DNA from: Pseudarthrobacter sp. NBSH8
GTDB taxonomy: Bacteria > Actinomycetota > Actinomycetes > Actinomycetales > Micrococcaceae
NCBI RefSeq assembly: GCF_014217545.1
Contig: NZ_CP043178.1
Location: 434,001-498,000 of the forward strand
Direction: 5' to 3'
Length of the DNA: 64,000 bases
The notes beneath the pieces are model-generated. The model had not been told where the DNA came from. It did no database searches and was given only the letters and a program-made list of their open reading frames with translations. Made by a program: the position numbers and the translations under genes. Positions 16,418-25,260 of this stretch are shown here, one piece after another. Each line of letters starts with the position of its first letter. Within the stretch, counting starts at the first letter, position 1.

Positions 16418-18263
16418 GGGTCAAGTAAACCGTGCAGTTTGCCGGAATTTCGGCCGTGGTGTCGCTGGTCAGCGGGCCACTGGCCAGAGCCACCGTGTAC
16501 TCAGCGGGAACGGGTATCGCAACTGACGCCAGGTTACTGACTACCTGGACTTTGCCGTTATTGAAGGCCAGCACACCTTGGGCTGGTTGATGGATGTCGG
16601 CCCACTGGAACGTTCCGGACCCCAGTCCATGGGCCGAGCGGAACGCCAGCGCCGAACGGTACAGCTCCAGCGTGGAACCCGCTGCGCCATCTTGACGGTC
16701 GGCTGCGAGGTTCCTAAAGGACTCCGGCTGGGGCAGCCAGGGTGCCGCGGGCACGCGACGGCTGGAGCCGCCGTTGGGCGCTGCATTATCGACGCCGGCA
16801 CCGTCGGCACTTAAAGCGTCTGCGAAGCCGTAACCGGATTGGTCTGCATTCCAGGGAAGCGGGACGCGGCAGCCATCGCGGCCGACTTCAACTCCGTTCG
16901 TGCGGAAGAACGTGGGATCCTGCCGGGCTTCGTCAGGGAGGGTGGTGTGCTCGGGAAGGCCAAGCTCCTCGCCTTGGTATATGTAGGCGGAGCCGGGCAG
17001 CGCCAAGGACACCAATGTGGCGGCGCGTGCACGTTGCAATCCCAGGGCGGCATCCGGCTGTTCATCCCCGGCCCCAACGCCCTTGGGGAAAGAGGTGGGA
17101 TCTTTCAGGCCGAACCGGGTACTGTGACGGACGGTGTCGTGATTGCTCAGCACCCACGTGCACGGCGCTCCCACGGACGCCGCGGCCTTGAGGGAATCTT
17201 CGATGGCTTCGGCCATTCGCTCAGCGTTCCAGCCGGCGAGCAGGAAGTCGAAGTTGAATGCCTGCTGCATTTCGTCCTTACGGATGTACCGGGCCAGTCG
17301 TTCCGCCGGTTCCACCCAGGCTTCGGCGACCATCATCCGATCGCCTGCGTATGCGGCCAGCAGACGGTTCCAATCCCGGTAGATGTCATGCACACCGTCC
17401 TGATCAAAAAATGGCGACGGCGGGTACTGCGGCGACACTGCGCGGTGGGGCTCCTGCGCCTCCGTATGTGCTCCAGGGGCATCACCAGGTGGGGTATCCC
17501 CTCGGGCTGGGGCCGGTTCGGCGGTGCCTTCCACCATGGCAACCGCGCCTTCCCAGTCCGGCAGTCCCGCTTCCTTGACCATGCCGTGGGCGACGTCCAC
17601 GCGGAAGCCGTCGACTCCACGTTCCAGCCAGAAGCGCAACACGGAACGCATTTCCTCTTGGACTTCGGCGTTGCCCCAGTTCAGGTCCGGCTGTTTGGCG
17701 TCGAAAAGGTGGAGGTACCAATCGCCGGGGCCGCCGTCGGCTTGGGTGACCCTGCGCCAGGCTGGCCCGCCGAAAATCGATCGCCAGTTATTCGGGGCCA
17801 GATTGCCGTCACCGGATCCTTGCACCTCGTCCTTGCCCTGCCGGAATATGTAGCGGTCCCGCTGCACGGAGCCGGGGACCGAGGCCAGCGCCTCCTGAAA
17901 CCACACATGCTCGTCCGAGGTGTGGTTGGGGACGAGATCAACAATGACTCTCAGCCCCCGACCGTGAGCCGCCTGCAACATTTCGTCGAAATGCGCCAGG
18001 GTCCCGAAAAGGGGGTCGACCTGACGGTAGTCCGCAACGTCGTAACCGGCGTCCGCTTGGGGAGACTTGTAGAACGGTGACAGCCAGATGGCATCCACTC
18101 CGAGCCGCTGGAGATACGGCAGGCGTGCAGTAACCCCCTGAAGATCGCCCATTCCGTCCCCGTTCGCGTCCGCGAAGGAACGTGGGTAGATCTGGTACAC
18201 AACAGCGCCGGCCCACCAGGATGGGACACCCGAACCGGGGGTAGGAACGAACGGGTGGGACAT
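16410..18263 (-). CDS. GH13 alpha-glucosidase
   Basis: The 617-aa cytoplasmic enzyme has all conserved GH13 regions: D-L-V-P-N-H114, nucleophile Asp223 in G-F-R-V-D-V-A-H-G, acid/base Glu314 in V-A-E-A-W, and Asp376 in S-N-H-D. The start V-Y-Q-I-Y-P-R-S-F and P-Y-L-Q-R-L-G-V-D-A-I-W-L-S-P are typical of oligo-1,6-glucosidase/maltase/trehalose-6-P hydrolase relatives. An Ala/Pro/Gly-rich insertion occupies about 245-280. It should hydrolyse the alpha-glucoside imported by the divergent ABC system. Its start follows GGAGAGG, and a LacI-type operator lies in the shared promoter region. Confidence 0.95.
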   Translation of the reverse strand: MSHPFVPTPGSGVPSWWAGAVVYQIYPRSFADANGDGMGDLQGVTARLPYLQRLGVDAIWLSPFYKSPQADAGYDVADYRQVDPLFGTLAHFDEMLQAAHGRGLRVIVDLVPNHTSDEHVWFQEALASVPGSVQRDRYIFRQGKDEVQGSGDGNLAPNNWRSIFGGPAWRRVTQADGGPGDWYLHLFDAKQPDLNWGNAEVQEEMRSVLRFWLERGVDGFRVDVAHGMVKEAGLPDWEGAVAMVEGTAEPAPARGDTPPGDAPGAHTEAQEPHRAVSPQYPPSPFFDQDGVHDIYRDWNRLLAAYAGDRMMVAEAWVEPAERLARYIRKDEMQQAFNFDFLLAGWNAERMAEAIEDSLKAAASVGAPCTWVLSNHDTVRHSTRFGLKDPTSFPKGVGAGDEQPDAALGLQRARAATLVSLALPGSAYIYQGEELGLPEHTTLPDEARQDPTFFRTNGVEVGRDGCRVPLPWNADQSGYGFADALSADGAGVDNAAPNGGSSRRVPAAPWLPQPESFRNLAADRQDGAAGSTLELYRSALAFRSAHGLGSGTFQWADIHQPAQGVLAFNNGKVQVVSNLASVAIPVPAEYTVALASGPLTSDTTAEIPANCTVYLTLT

Positions 18264-18289
18264 TTGGTTCCTCTCCTATAACGTTTTGA

Positions 18290-18328
18290 TGTAAACGCTT
18301 GCATAACTCGATGCAACGTTACTAGTGT
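18290..18328. promoter_or_regulatory. LacI-type operator and promoter between glucosidase and importer
   Basis: TGTAAACGCTTGCA (18290-18303) fits the CG-centred LacI/CcpA-type palindrome. Its right end provides a -35 box (TTGCAT, 18299-18304) that is 18 nt from TAGTGT (18323-18328), directed to the importer genes. A second CG-centred sequence, GCAACGTTAC (18313-18322), overlaps the same promoter, and another AACGTT lies at 18280-18285. The LacI regulator at 21993 is the natural candidate to bind here and control both divergent units. Confidence 0.65.
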
Positions 18329-18389
18329 GATGGTCACCACATCAAGCGCACTGTCGACTTACTTGTCACTCAGCGAGGAGCCTCAAGCA

Positions 18390-19670
18390 ATGAAAACCCG
18401 CAAATTCTTACTCCCGGCAGCTACCGCCGGCATTTTGGCCCTGACGCTTTCCGCCTGCGCGGGCGGCGGCGGGGGGACCACAGGCGGCACGGACGCCGAA
18501 GCGAACCTGGACGGCCGTGGACCCATCACGTACGTACAGGGCAAGGACAACAGCAACGTCGTCCGTCCCCTCTTGGATAAATGGAATGCTGCACACCCGA
18601 ACGAGCAGGTCACGTTCAAGGAGCAGACAGACCAGGCTGACCAGCAGCATGATGACCTGGTTCAGAATTACCAGGCCAAAAACGAGAACTACGACGTTGC
18701 CAGCGTGGACGTCGTCTGGACCGCCGAGTTCGCAGCCCGCGGATGGCTCCAGCCCCTCGAAGGCGCCATGGCCGTTAAGACCGATGGCATGCTCGAGCCC
18801 ACGGTCAAGGCAGGTTCGTACCAAGGCAAGCTTTATGCGGCCCCCGTCTCCTCTGATGGTGGCATTCTCTACTACCGCAAGGACCTTGTCGCTACGCCGC
18901 CCACCACGTGGGGACAAATGATGGAAATGTGCTCCATCGCCAAAGCAAACAACATCGGCTGCTATGCCGGGCAGTTCAAGCAGTATGAAGGCCTGACGGT
19001 TAACGCCTCCGAGGCCATCAACTCCGCCGGAGGGTCAGTCCTGAATGACCAAGGCAAGCCGAGCCTGACTACGCCTGAGGCCAAGGAAGGCCTTCAGAAC
19101 CTGGTAGACGCATTTGCCAACGGGAACATTCCGGCCGAGGCCATCACGTACCAAGAAGAGGAAAGCCGCCGGGCCTTCCAAGAGGGCAAGCTGCTTTTCC
19201 TCCGCAACTGGCCCTACGTTTACAACCTTGCCACGACTGAAGGTTCCTCCGTTGTTAAGGACGTGCTGGGCATGACAGCGCTTCCGGGCAAGAACGGACC
19301 CGGTGCATCATCGCTCGGCGGCCACAGTGCTGCGATCAGTGTCTACTCCAAGAACAAGGCAACTGCCCTGGACTTTGTTAAGTTCCTGGTGGGAGAAGAG
19401 CAGCAAAAGTTCTTCGCCACCCAGGGTTCGTTGGCTCCCGTAATTGGATCGCTCTACGAGGATCAGGAACTGGTGGCGAAACTGCCTTACCTGCCGGTGC
19501 TGAAAACCTCAATCGAGAACGCCGTACCGCGTCCCGTGACACCGTTCTACCCGGCTGTCACGCAGGCCATCCAGGAGAACTCCTATGCGGCGCTGAAGGG
19601 CGAAAAGTCTGCTGAAAGGGCCCTCGCTGATATGCAGGCGTCCATCGAATCTGCGGGCGCGGGGTCGTAA
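18390..19670 (+). CDS. Sugar ABC transporter substrate-binding lipoprotein
   Basis: The 426-aa protein has a lipoprotein signal peptide with lipobox L-S-A-C (Cys23) and an SBP_bac_1 fold typical of maltose/trehalose/alpha-glucoside-binding proteins (for example the Y-A-A-P-V-S-S-D-G-G-I-L-Y-Y-R-K-D-L hinge region). The ATG at 18390 is chosen over an upstream frame start because GAGGAG precedes it and the signal peptide begins there. It is first in an operon with two permeases, a small membrane protein and a LacI regulator. Together with the divergent alpha-glucosidase this suggests uptake of an alpha-linked disaccharide. Confidence 0.93.
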   Translation: MKTRKFLLPAATAGILALTLSACAGGGGGTTGGTDAEANLDGRGPITYVQGKDNSNVVRPLLDKWNAAHPNEQVTFKEQTDQADQQHDDLVQNYQAKNENYDVASVDVVWTAEFAARGWLQPLEGAMAVKTDGMLEPTVKAGSYQGKLYAAPVSSDGGILYYRKDLVATPPTTWGQMMEMCSIAKANNIGCYAGQFKQYEGLTVNASEAINSAGGSVLNDQGKPSLTTPEAKEGLQNLVDAFANGNIPAEAITYQEEESRRAFQEGKLLFLRNWPYVYNLATTEGSSVVKDVLGMTALPGKNGPGASSLGGHSAAISVYSKNKATALDFVKFLVGEEQQKFFATQGSLAPVIGSLYEDQELVAKLPYLPVLKTSIENAVPRPVTPFYPAVTQAIQENSYAALKGEKSAERALADMQASIESAGAGS

Positions 19671-19677
19671 CTTAGCC

Positions 19678-20715
19678 ATGGCAACTGAATTGGGCCCGAC
19701 GCCGACAAAACCGCCGGCGTCGGGCGGGACCCCGATCCACCACGCACCCAAGGGTGTGGGTGAGGACAACAAAATACTGAGCCAGGGCAAGTGGGCTTCC
19801 TGGCTTCTTGCCCCCACCATCATCGCGCTGGGCATTGTGATCGTCTATCCGATCATCAGCGCTATAGTCATGTCTCTCCAGAAGGACGCCGGCCTGGATC
19901 CAGCCACCGGACTCTTCACGGCTGGCGGCCCGGCGGGAATCCAGAATTATGTGAACTGGCTGGCACAGCAGTGCGCAGCCCCCGGCGGCGGCACCATCGC
20001 CTGTCCTCAGGGAACATTGGGCGGGCAGTTCTGGGCCGCAACGGGTACTACATTCTTCTTCACCATTGTCACCGTCACGTTTGAGACCATTCTTGGCTTC
20101 TGGATGGCAATGATCATGGCCCGGACCTTCAAGGGCCGGAGCATGGTCCGCGCAGCCGTCTTGGTGCCGTGGGCCATTCCAACTGCGGTGACTGCCCAAC
20201 TGTGGCTCTTCATCTTCGCGTTCGAGGGCATCGCCAACAAGCTTTTCAACGCCTCCATCCTCTGGACTGGCAGCGAGTGGCCGGCCAAATGGGCTGTGAT
20301 CATCGCAGACACTTGGAAGACCACTCCGTTTATGGCTCTCCTGATCCTGGCAGGTCTGCAAATGATCCCGGCGGACGTTTATGAGGCTGCCAGGGTGGAC
20401 GGTGCCTCGGCATGGCAGAGGTTCCGCCTGATCACCCTGCCCCTCGTTAGGCCTGCCTTGATGGTGGCCATTCTGTTCCGCACCTTGGACGCCCTGCGGA
20501 TGTTCGACCTGCCCTACATCCTGACGCAGGGTGCGAACAACACCACCACGCTGTCCATTTTGGTGATCAACCAGATCAGGCAAGGGTTCAACTCGGCCGC
20601 GGCTTTGTCGACCATCACCTTTATCATCATCTTTCTGGTCGCTTTTATCTTCGTTCGCTTCCTTGGGGCGAACGTTGTGGAACAAAGCGGCGCAACAGGT
20701 AAGGGGAAGAAATGA
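19678..20715 (+). CDS. Sugar ABC transporter permease (MalF-like)
   Basis: The 345-aa membrane protein has a Pro/Gly-rich cytoplasmic N terminus (about 1-38), six helices, and the ATPase-coupling EAA loop E-A-A-R-V-D-G-A-S-A-W-Q-R-F near residue 235. It begins 8 nt after the binding-protein gene and ends overlapping the second permease by 4 nt. It forms the channel with the MalG-like subunit. No ATPase is encoded here; related actinobacteria use a shared MsiK-type ATPase encoded elsewhere. Confidence 0.94.
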   Translation: MATELGPTPTKPPASGGTPIHHAPKGVGEDNKILSQGKWASWLLAPTIIALGIVIVYPIISAIVMSLQKDAGLDPATGLFTAGGPAGIQNYVNWLAQQCAAPGGGTIACPQGTLGGQFWAATGTTFFFTIVTVTFETILGFWMAMIMARTFKGRSMVRAAVLVPWAIPTAVTAQLWLFIFAFEGIANKLFNASILWTGSEWPAKWAVIIADTWKTTPFMALLILAGLQMIPADVYEAARVDGASAWQRFRLITLPLVRPALMVAILFRTLDALRMFDLPYILTQGANNTTTLSILVINQIRQGFNSAAALSTITFIIIFLVAFIFVRFLGANVVEQSGATGKGKK

Positions 20716-21605
20716 GCTCGGCAACAGCCACGGAACTGCGCGCCCGGCAGGACAAGGGCCGCAAGACCGCCCAGAATCGGGAGAAGTGGGCACAGGGGCG
20801 GACGTACATCAGCGCCGCAGTCATCCTGGTTTGGTGCCTGGCCCCCGCATACTGGATGGTGGTGACGGCGTTCCGGGAGGTAGGCTTCACATACGACACG
20901 TCACTGCTGCCCACCCACGTGACCCTGGACAACTTTGCCACGGCGTTCGACACGTCCTTCGGCAACCGGTTCGGCCAGGCACTGCTCAACAGTGTCATCA
21001 TTGGCACAGTGGTCACTGTCGTATCGCTGCTGATCGGCGTTTTTGCCGCCTACGCACTGGCCCGCCTGAATTTTCGGTTCAAGTTCCTGGTGCTGGGGTT
21101 CATCCTCGGCGCTTCCATGTTCCCGGGCGTTGCGCTCATCACGCCGCTGTTCCAGCTGTTCACTAACATCGGCTGGATGGGTACCTACCAGGCCCTGATC
21201 ATCCCAAATATCTCCTTTGTGCTTCCGCTGACCGTTTACACCCTGACATCCTTCTTCCGCGAGATGCCGTGGGAGTTGGAAGAGTCGGCCCGGGTGGACG
21301 GCTGCACGCAGGGTCAGGCTTTCCGAAAGGTGATCATGCCGCTGGCAGCGCCGGCCATCTTCACTACGGCAATCCTGGCGTTCATCTCCTCCTGGAATGA
21401 ATTCCTGATCGCCAGCCAGCTGTCCAACGCGGCGACGCAGCCTGTAACGGTGGCCATCGCCAGCTTTGCCGGTGCCCAGCCGAACCAGATCCCGTACACG
21501 GCCATTATGGCCGCCGGCACTATCGTGACCATACCCTTGGTGGTCCTGGTGCTGGTGCTGCAGCGTAAGATCATCGCCGGCCTGACAGCAGGTGCTGTCA
21601 AGTGA
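20712..21605 (+). CDS. Sugar ABC transporter permease (MalG-like)
   Basis: The 297-aa protein has six helices and the EAA loop E-E-S-A-R-V-D-G-C-T-Q-G-Q-A-F followed by P-L-A-A-P-A-I. It starts with ATG overlapping the MalF-like stop (ATGA) and overlaps the next small gene by 4 nt. It is the second half of the importer channel. Confidence 0.94.
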   Translation: MSSATATELRARQDKGRKTAQNREKWAQGRTYISAAVILVWCLAPAYWMVVTAFREVGFTYDTSLLPTHVTLDNFATAFDTSFGNRFGQALLNSVIIGTVVTVVSLLIGVFAAYALARLNFRFKFLVLGFILGASMFPGVALITPLFQLFTNIGWMGTYQALIIPNISFVLPLTVYTLTSFFREMPWELEESARVDGCTQGQAFRKVIMPLAAPAIFTTAILAFISSWNEFLIASQLSNAATQPVTVAIASFAGAQPNQIPYTAIMAAGTIVTIPLVVLVLVLQRKIIAGLTAGAVK

Positions 21606-21856
21606 CGCGGTCTTCGGAGCATGGCGGGCAGAACGAAGGGCTCGTCCGCCCTGAACGTCGAAGGGCCCGGTCCGGCGAAGACTTTGACGTCATCATCGGG
21701 TTCCTGGGCTTTTGGGCCGTGGTTCTGCTCGTGGTCACGGTGTGGATGGAAGTGACGGGCCAGCCTGCGCTCTGGTGGTCCCTTGGCCTGCTGGCCAATC
21801 TCTTGGCGGTCTACGGGATGGTGCGGTTGCGCCGCCGGCTGCCGGACCGGAGGTAG
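21602..21856 (+). CDS. Small two-helix membrane protein in the sugar operon
   Basis: The 84-aa protein has a charged Arg-rich N terminus (about 1-27), two predicted helices (about 29-48 and 57-74) and a basic tail (R-L-R-R-R-L). It starts with GTG that overlaps the permease stop by 4 nt, which supports translation as part of the operon. I do not recognise a family. It could modulate the transporter or be a lineage-specific accessory protein. Confidence 0.65.
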   Translation: MTRSSEHGGQNEGLVRPERRRARSGEDFDVIIGFLGFWAVVLLVVTVWMEVTGQPALWWSLGLLANLLAVYGMVRLRRRLPDRR

Positions 21857-21992
21857 GGGGCTCCCTAAAATCCAGCGGGTGGCCCGCCGGCGCGCAGGTA
21901 ATACTGCGAAGCAAGGAGCGGCTCAGAATACCATGGCATGGAGGCATTGCAGGAAGTAAAGCAGCCGCACGCAGCGAGCACGGAGGGGAACG

Positions 21993-23045
21993 GTGGCACG
22001 CATGCCTGGGAGGTCTCAACGGGGTGGCCACAGCGGCGTCAGCATTGAGGACGTGGCAGCGGCCGCCGGCGTATCCACTGCCACCGTTTCCCGGGCCGTG
22101 CGGGGGCTGCCCAGGGTTTCGCCCGCCACCCGGGAGAAGATCCTAGAGGTGGCGGGTGCTTTGGGCTATGTGGCGTCGTCGTCGGCGTCAGGACTGGCCA
22201 CCGGCCGAACCAAGACCATCGGCGTCCTGGCGCCGTTCGTGAGCCGCTGGTTCTTCTCCAAGGCCATCGAGGGCGCGGACCGCGAACTTCACGCCCGGCA
22301 CTACAACCTTTCCCTCTTCAACCTGGGCGGTCACGGCAGCAACCGTGAACGCCTCTTCAGCAAGACCATGGTTTATAAGCAGATTGACGCCTTGCTGGTC
22401 CTTTGTATGGCGCTCAGCCACGACGAACTGGACCACCTCCAGAAGATTGATATCCCGCTGATCGTGGTGGGCGGCCATGTGGAGGAGTGCGCGTACATCG
22501 GCATCGACGACTACGCCGCTGCATCCACCGCCGTCCGGCACTTGATCGACCTCGGCCACCGGGATATTGCCCTCTTGCACGGCGACGACGAAACGGACCT
22601 TAACTTCGACGTTCCCCGCGTACGGATCCTGGCTTTCCAGGAGGTCATGGCGGGAGCGGGGCTCGCCACCCGCCCCGAGTGGGACGAATGGGGAGACTTC
22701 ACGGTCCGCAGCGGCCAGGAAGCGTTCCGGCGCCTCTGGGCCGCACCCGGCCCGAAGCCAACCGCCATCTTCTGCGCGTCCGACGAGATGGCCATGGGGG
22801 TCATCTTTGAAGCCGCCCGGGCGGGCGTCCGGGTGCCGGAGGACCTCTCGGTGGTGGGGATCGATGACCACGATTTCTCCGACGCGGTGGGCCTGACCAC
22901 AGTGGGGCAGCGGCCCGATGAGCAGGCCGAGCTGGCCACCAAGATGCTCCTCGATGAACTGGACGGCATGGTCGGGGCGGTCCAGTCCGCCGTCGCGCCC
23001 CACCAGCTCATCGTCAGGCGTACGACGGCACAGCCTCCTTCCTGA
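21993..23045 (+). CDS. LacI-family transcriptional regulator (alpha-glucoside operon)
   Basis: The 350-aa regulator has an N-terminal helix-turn-helix (residues about 16-38, V-S-I-E-D-V-A-A-A-A-G-V-S-T-A-T-V-S-R-A) and hinge, then a periplasmic-binding-protein-like effector domain ending with the D-D-H-D-F-S-D pattern. It starts with GTG, 5 nt after GGAGGGG. It lies 136 nt downstream of the transporter genes and probably represses the divergent glucosidase/importer promoters through the CG-centred operators near 18290-18322. Confidence 0.92.
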   Translation: MARMPGRSQRGGHSGVSIEDVAAAAGVSTATVSRAVRGLPRVSPATREKILEVAGALGYVASSSASGLATGRTKTIGVLAPFVSRWFFSKAIEGADRELHARHYNLSLFNLGGHGSNRERLFSKTMVYKQIDALLVLCMALSHDELDHLQKIDIPLIVVGGHVEECAYIGIDDYAAASTAVRHLIDLGHRDIALLHGDDETDLNFDVPRVRILAFQEVMAGAGLATRPEWDEWGDFTVRSGQEAFRRLWAAPGPKPTAIFCASDEMAMGVIFEAARAGVRVPEDLSVVGIDDHDFSDAVGLTTVGQRPDEQAELATKMLLDELDGMVGAVQSAVAPHQLIVRRTTAQPPS

Positions 23046-23127
23046 GGAGGCACTGCGGGGCATCCGAGCCAGGAGGCCGTGGGTGCCAGGATGCCGCGTT
23101 CGCGGCGCGGCGGTCAGGAAGCTGTGG

Positions 23128-24117
23128 TCAGGACGCGCGGGCGAGTTGCCTGATGGGAATCCAGCGGGAAGCCAGCCTGCGGTAGGCCGCCGCGGCGCCC
23201 GTCATGTCGCCCTCTGCCAGGCATTCAATGCCCAGCCGGATGTCCATGGGCGACTCGTCCGGGTACACCTTGTCCGCCACGGCGCCGTAGTCGAGTTCCA
23301 CCATGGAATTGACGTGGAACAGCTCCAGCCATTCGGTCAGCTGGGCGAGGTCGTCCAGCATGTCCAGGTCCGGGGCGGCCAGCGCCAGGTGAGCCACGGC
23401 GTACCGTGCCCGCTCCATGGCTTCGGTGATGGGAGCCCACACCCTGACGGTGAGGATGCGCCCGCCTGATTCCACCACATCCTTATGGTCGCTTTCCATA
23501 AACAGCGAGAACCAGCTGAAGGGGATGCCCCAGGTGGAGGCGCGGCTATGCACGCGGATGGCGCCGTCACGGGCTTTGACCTGGTCAATGCGCTCCTGGT
23601 GCTTGTCCCGCTGCTCTTCGGGAATCAGCATTTCGGCCAGCGGGCCGTGGATGCCTTCCATGAGCGCATTCGCAGCGAGGCCGGCGCGCAGGACCAGCTG
23701 GCTGGGGCAGTACAGCAGGACGCGCCCGGTCCCGGAGTCACTCCCAGCGCCCCCAGCGTCAGGGCCGGAACCTGCGCCTATCCCGGTACCGAAGCCGGAT
23801 TCGACACCCGGGCCGGACTCGGCACCGGCGTCGGACATTCCTGCCTGCGGGGTCCGCCCCGGGGGGACGCCGGGAACGCTGGTGACCCGGACCAGGTCCG
23901 TCCGCCCGGTGGGGAACGGGTCCCCGCCGGAGCGTGTGATCCTGCCCAGCGAGGCCAGCAGTTCGGCGTTTTCGACGGCGGCCCGGGAGGCCGTGCGGGC
24001 TCCGGCGGTCCGGATGGCGTCCCGTTGTCCTTCCGGGAAGGCGTCCAGCGGTTCGTAGACGCGCAGGGTGGAGGAGAACGGCAGGCCGGCCTGGCCCCGG
24101 TAGAGGTTTCCCGTCAA
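23128..24117 (-). CDS. Conserved hypothetical protein with Gly/Ser-rich insert
   Basis: The 329-aa protein has no clear signal or membrane segment. The N-terminal third (1-90) and the rest (about 133-329) look like folded alpha/beta sequence. Between them lies a Gly/Ala/Ser-rich stretch (about 92-132) that looks like a flexible linker or expanded insert. The C-terminal part is helix-rich (E-G-D-M-T-G-A-A-A-A-Y-R-R-L-A). TTG at 24117 is used because GGAAGGGAG sits 6-7 nt upstream. The family was not recognised and the neighbours give no functional hint. Confidence 0.65.
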   Translation of the reverse strand: MTGNLYRGQAGLPFSSTLRVYEPLDAFPEGQRDAIRTAGARTASRAAVENAELLASLGRITRSGGDPFPTGRTDLVRVTSVPGVPPGRTPQAGMSDAGAESGPGVESGFGTGIGAGSGPDAGGAGSDSGTGRVLLYCPSQLVLRAGLAANALMEGIHGPLAEMLIPEEQRDKHQERIDQVKARDGAIRVHSRASTWGIPFSWFSLFMESDHKDVVESGGRILTVRVWAPITEAMERARYAVAHLALAAPDLDMLDDLAQLTEWLELFHVNSMVELDYGAVADKVYPDESPMDIRLGIECLAEGDMTGAAAAYRRLASRWIPIRQLARAS

Positions 24118-24151
24118 TACAGTCTCCCTTCCTGGGCCGCGGCTGCAGCCA

Positions 24152-24958
24152 TCAGTCGGCCAGATCCACTAGGACGGGGGCGTGGTCCGAGGCGCCCTTG
24201 CCCTTGCGTTCCTCGCGGTCGATCGAGGCGCCGGTGACGCGGGCCGCCAAGGCCGGCGAGCCAAGGACAAAGTCAATGCGCATGCCCTCCTTCTTGGGGA
24301 AGCGCAGCTGGGTGTAATCCCAGTAGGTGTACACACCGGGACCGGGCGTGTAATGACGGGCCACGTCGGTGAAGCCGGCTTCTTCGAAAGCGTGGAAGGC
24401 GGCGCGCTCCGGCGGGCTGACGTGGGTATGGCCCTGGGACAGGAAAAGGTCGATGTCCCAGACGTCCTCATCCTGGGGCGCGATGTTCCAGTCGCCCATC
24501 AGGGCAACCTGGGCCTCCGGGTTCGCGGTGACAAGGCCCTGGGCGTGGTGCTTGAGGGATTCGAGCCATTTGAGCTTGTACGGCATGTGTTCGTCATCCA
24601 GCGAGCGGCCGTTGGGCACGTAGAGGCTCCAGACCCGGACGCCGCCGCACGTGGCAGCCATGGCGCGGGCCTCCTGCACGGGGTCCTTGCCGTCCTTCCC
24701 GAACGGAGGCTGGTCCAGGAAGGTGCGTTCCACGTCTTCCAAACCAACCCGGGAGGCGATGGCCACGCCGTTCCACTGGCTGACGCCGAAGTGGGCCACC
24801 TCGTAGCCCATGCGTTCGAACAGCTCCCAGGGGAAGTTTTCGTCCTTGCACTTGGTCTCCTGGATCGCCAGCACGTCGCAATCGCTGCGCTGCAGCCAGG
24901 CCTCCACACGGTCGGCGCGGGCACGGAGGGAGTTCACATTCCAGGTAGCAATCTTCAC
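24152..24958 (-). CDS. xth: Exodeoxyribonuclease III
   Basis: The 268-aa protein has the complete exonuclease III/AP endonuclease fold: I-A-T-W-N-V-N-S-L at the N terminus, metal ligand Glu34 in I-Q-E-T-K-C, G-D-W-N-I-A-P in the centre, and the catalytic S-D-H-A-P-V at the C terminus. It removes 3' blocking groups and incises abasic sites in base-excision repair. The GTG start at 24958 matches the family N terminus. It lies 7 nt after TAAGTT (minus strand 24971-24966), fitting a leaderless message, whereas the frame upstream of it has no conserved sequence. Confidence 0.94.
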   Translation of the reverse strand: MKIATWNVNSLRARADRVEAWLQRSDCDVLAIQETKCKDENFPWELFERMGYEVAHFGVSQWNGVAIASRVGLEDVERTFLDQPPFGKDGKDPVQEARAMAATCGGVRVWSLYVPNGRSLDDEHMPYKLKWLESLKHHAQGLVTANPEAQVALMGDWNIAPQDEDVWDIDLFLSQGHTHVSPPERAAFHAFEEAGFTDVARHYTPGPGVYTYWDYTQLRFPKKEGMRIDFVLGSPALAARVTGASIDREERKGKGASDHAPVLVDLAD

Positions 24959-25260
24959 AGTCCCTAACTTACCGAACTTGTTGCCCGGAGGCGTTGCCGC
25001 GGCGCGGGCGCGGTCGGTTCCGGGCAACTGTGCGGCCGGTGTCCGCAGAAACGGGGCACTATGGCGCAGGCAGGCCGTTGAATTGTGCTGCGGGGCCCCG
25101 GATGCGGGTCAAAGTGCCCCAGGACGCGTACCGCAACAAAATGACGGCGACGGCGACAGCGGGCGCCACGAGGGTTTGGGGCAGTCTGGAATTTAGTAGG
25201 AAGTCCGAGTATATTCGCTTGCAGAGATGACCTGGATCACATGCGAAGGAGCATTGCATC
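24959..25260. other. Promoter region between exonuclease III and mmsA
   Basis: This 302-bp gap has no credible gene; the open frame on the plus strand (24994-25230) has neither a ribosome site nor plausible composition. It contains the exonuclease III -10 box (24966-24971) and, near the other end, the shared acyl-CoA/valine operator (25197-25215) and the mmsA promoter. Confidence 0.6.
25197..25215 (-). promoter_or_regulatory. Valine/acyl-CoA regulon operator upstream of mmsA
   Basis: Read on the minus strand this is AATATACTCGGACTTCCTA, identical at 16 of 19 positions to AATATACTAGGACATCCAA at 31882-31900, upstream of the acyl-CoA dehydrogenase. TATATT (25210-25215) reads as a -10 box toward mmsA, so a bound protein would block initiation. 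The MarR protein encoded at 29593-30102 is one candidate ligand. Confidence 0.6.

Noticed and set aside
24994..25230. 78-codon frame between exonuclease III and mmsA
   Set aside because: It covers the promoter/operator region and has Arg-rich shadow composition.
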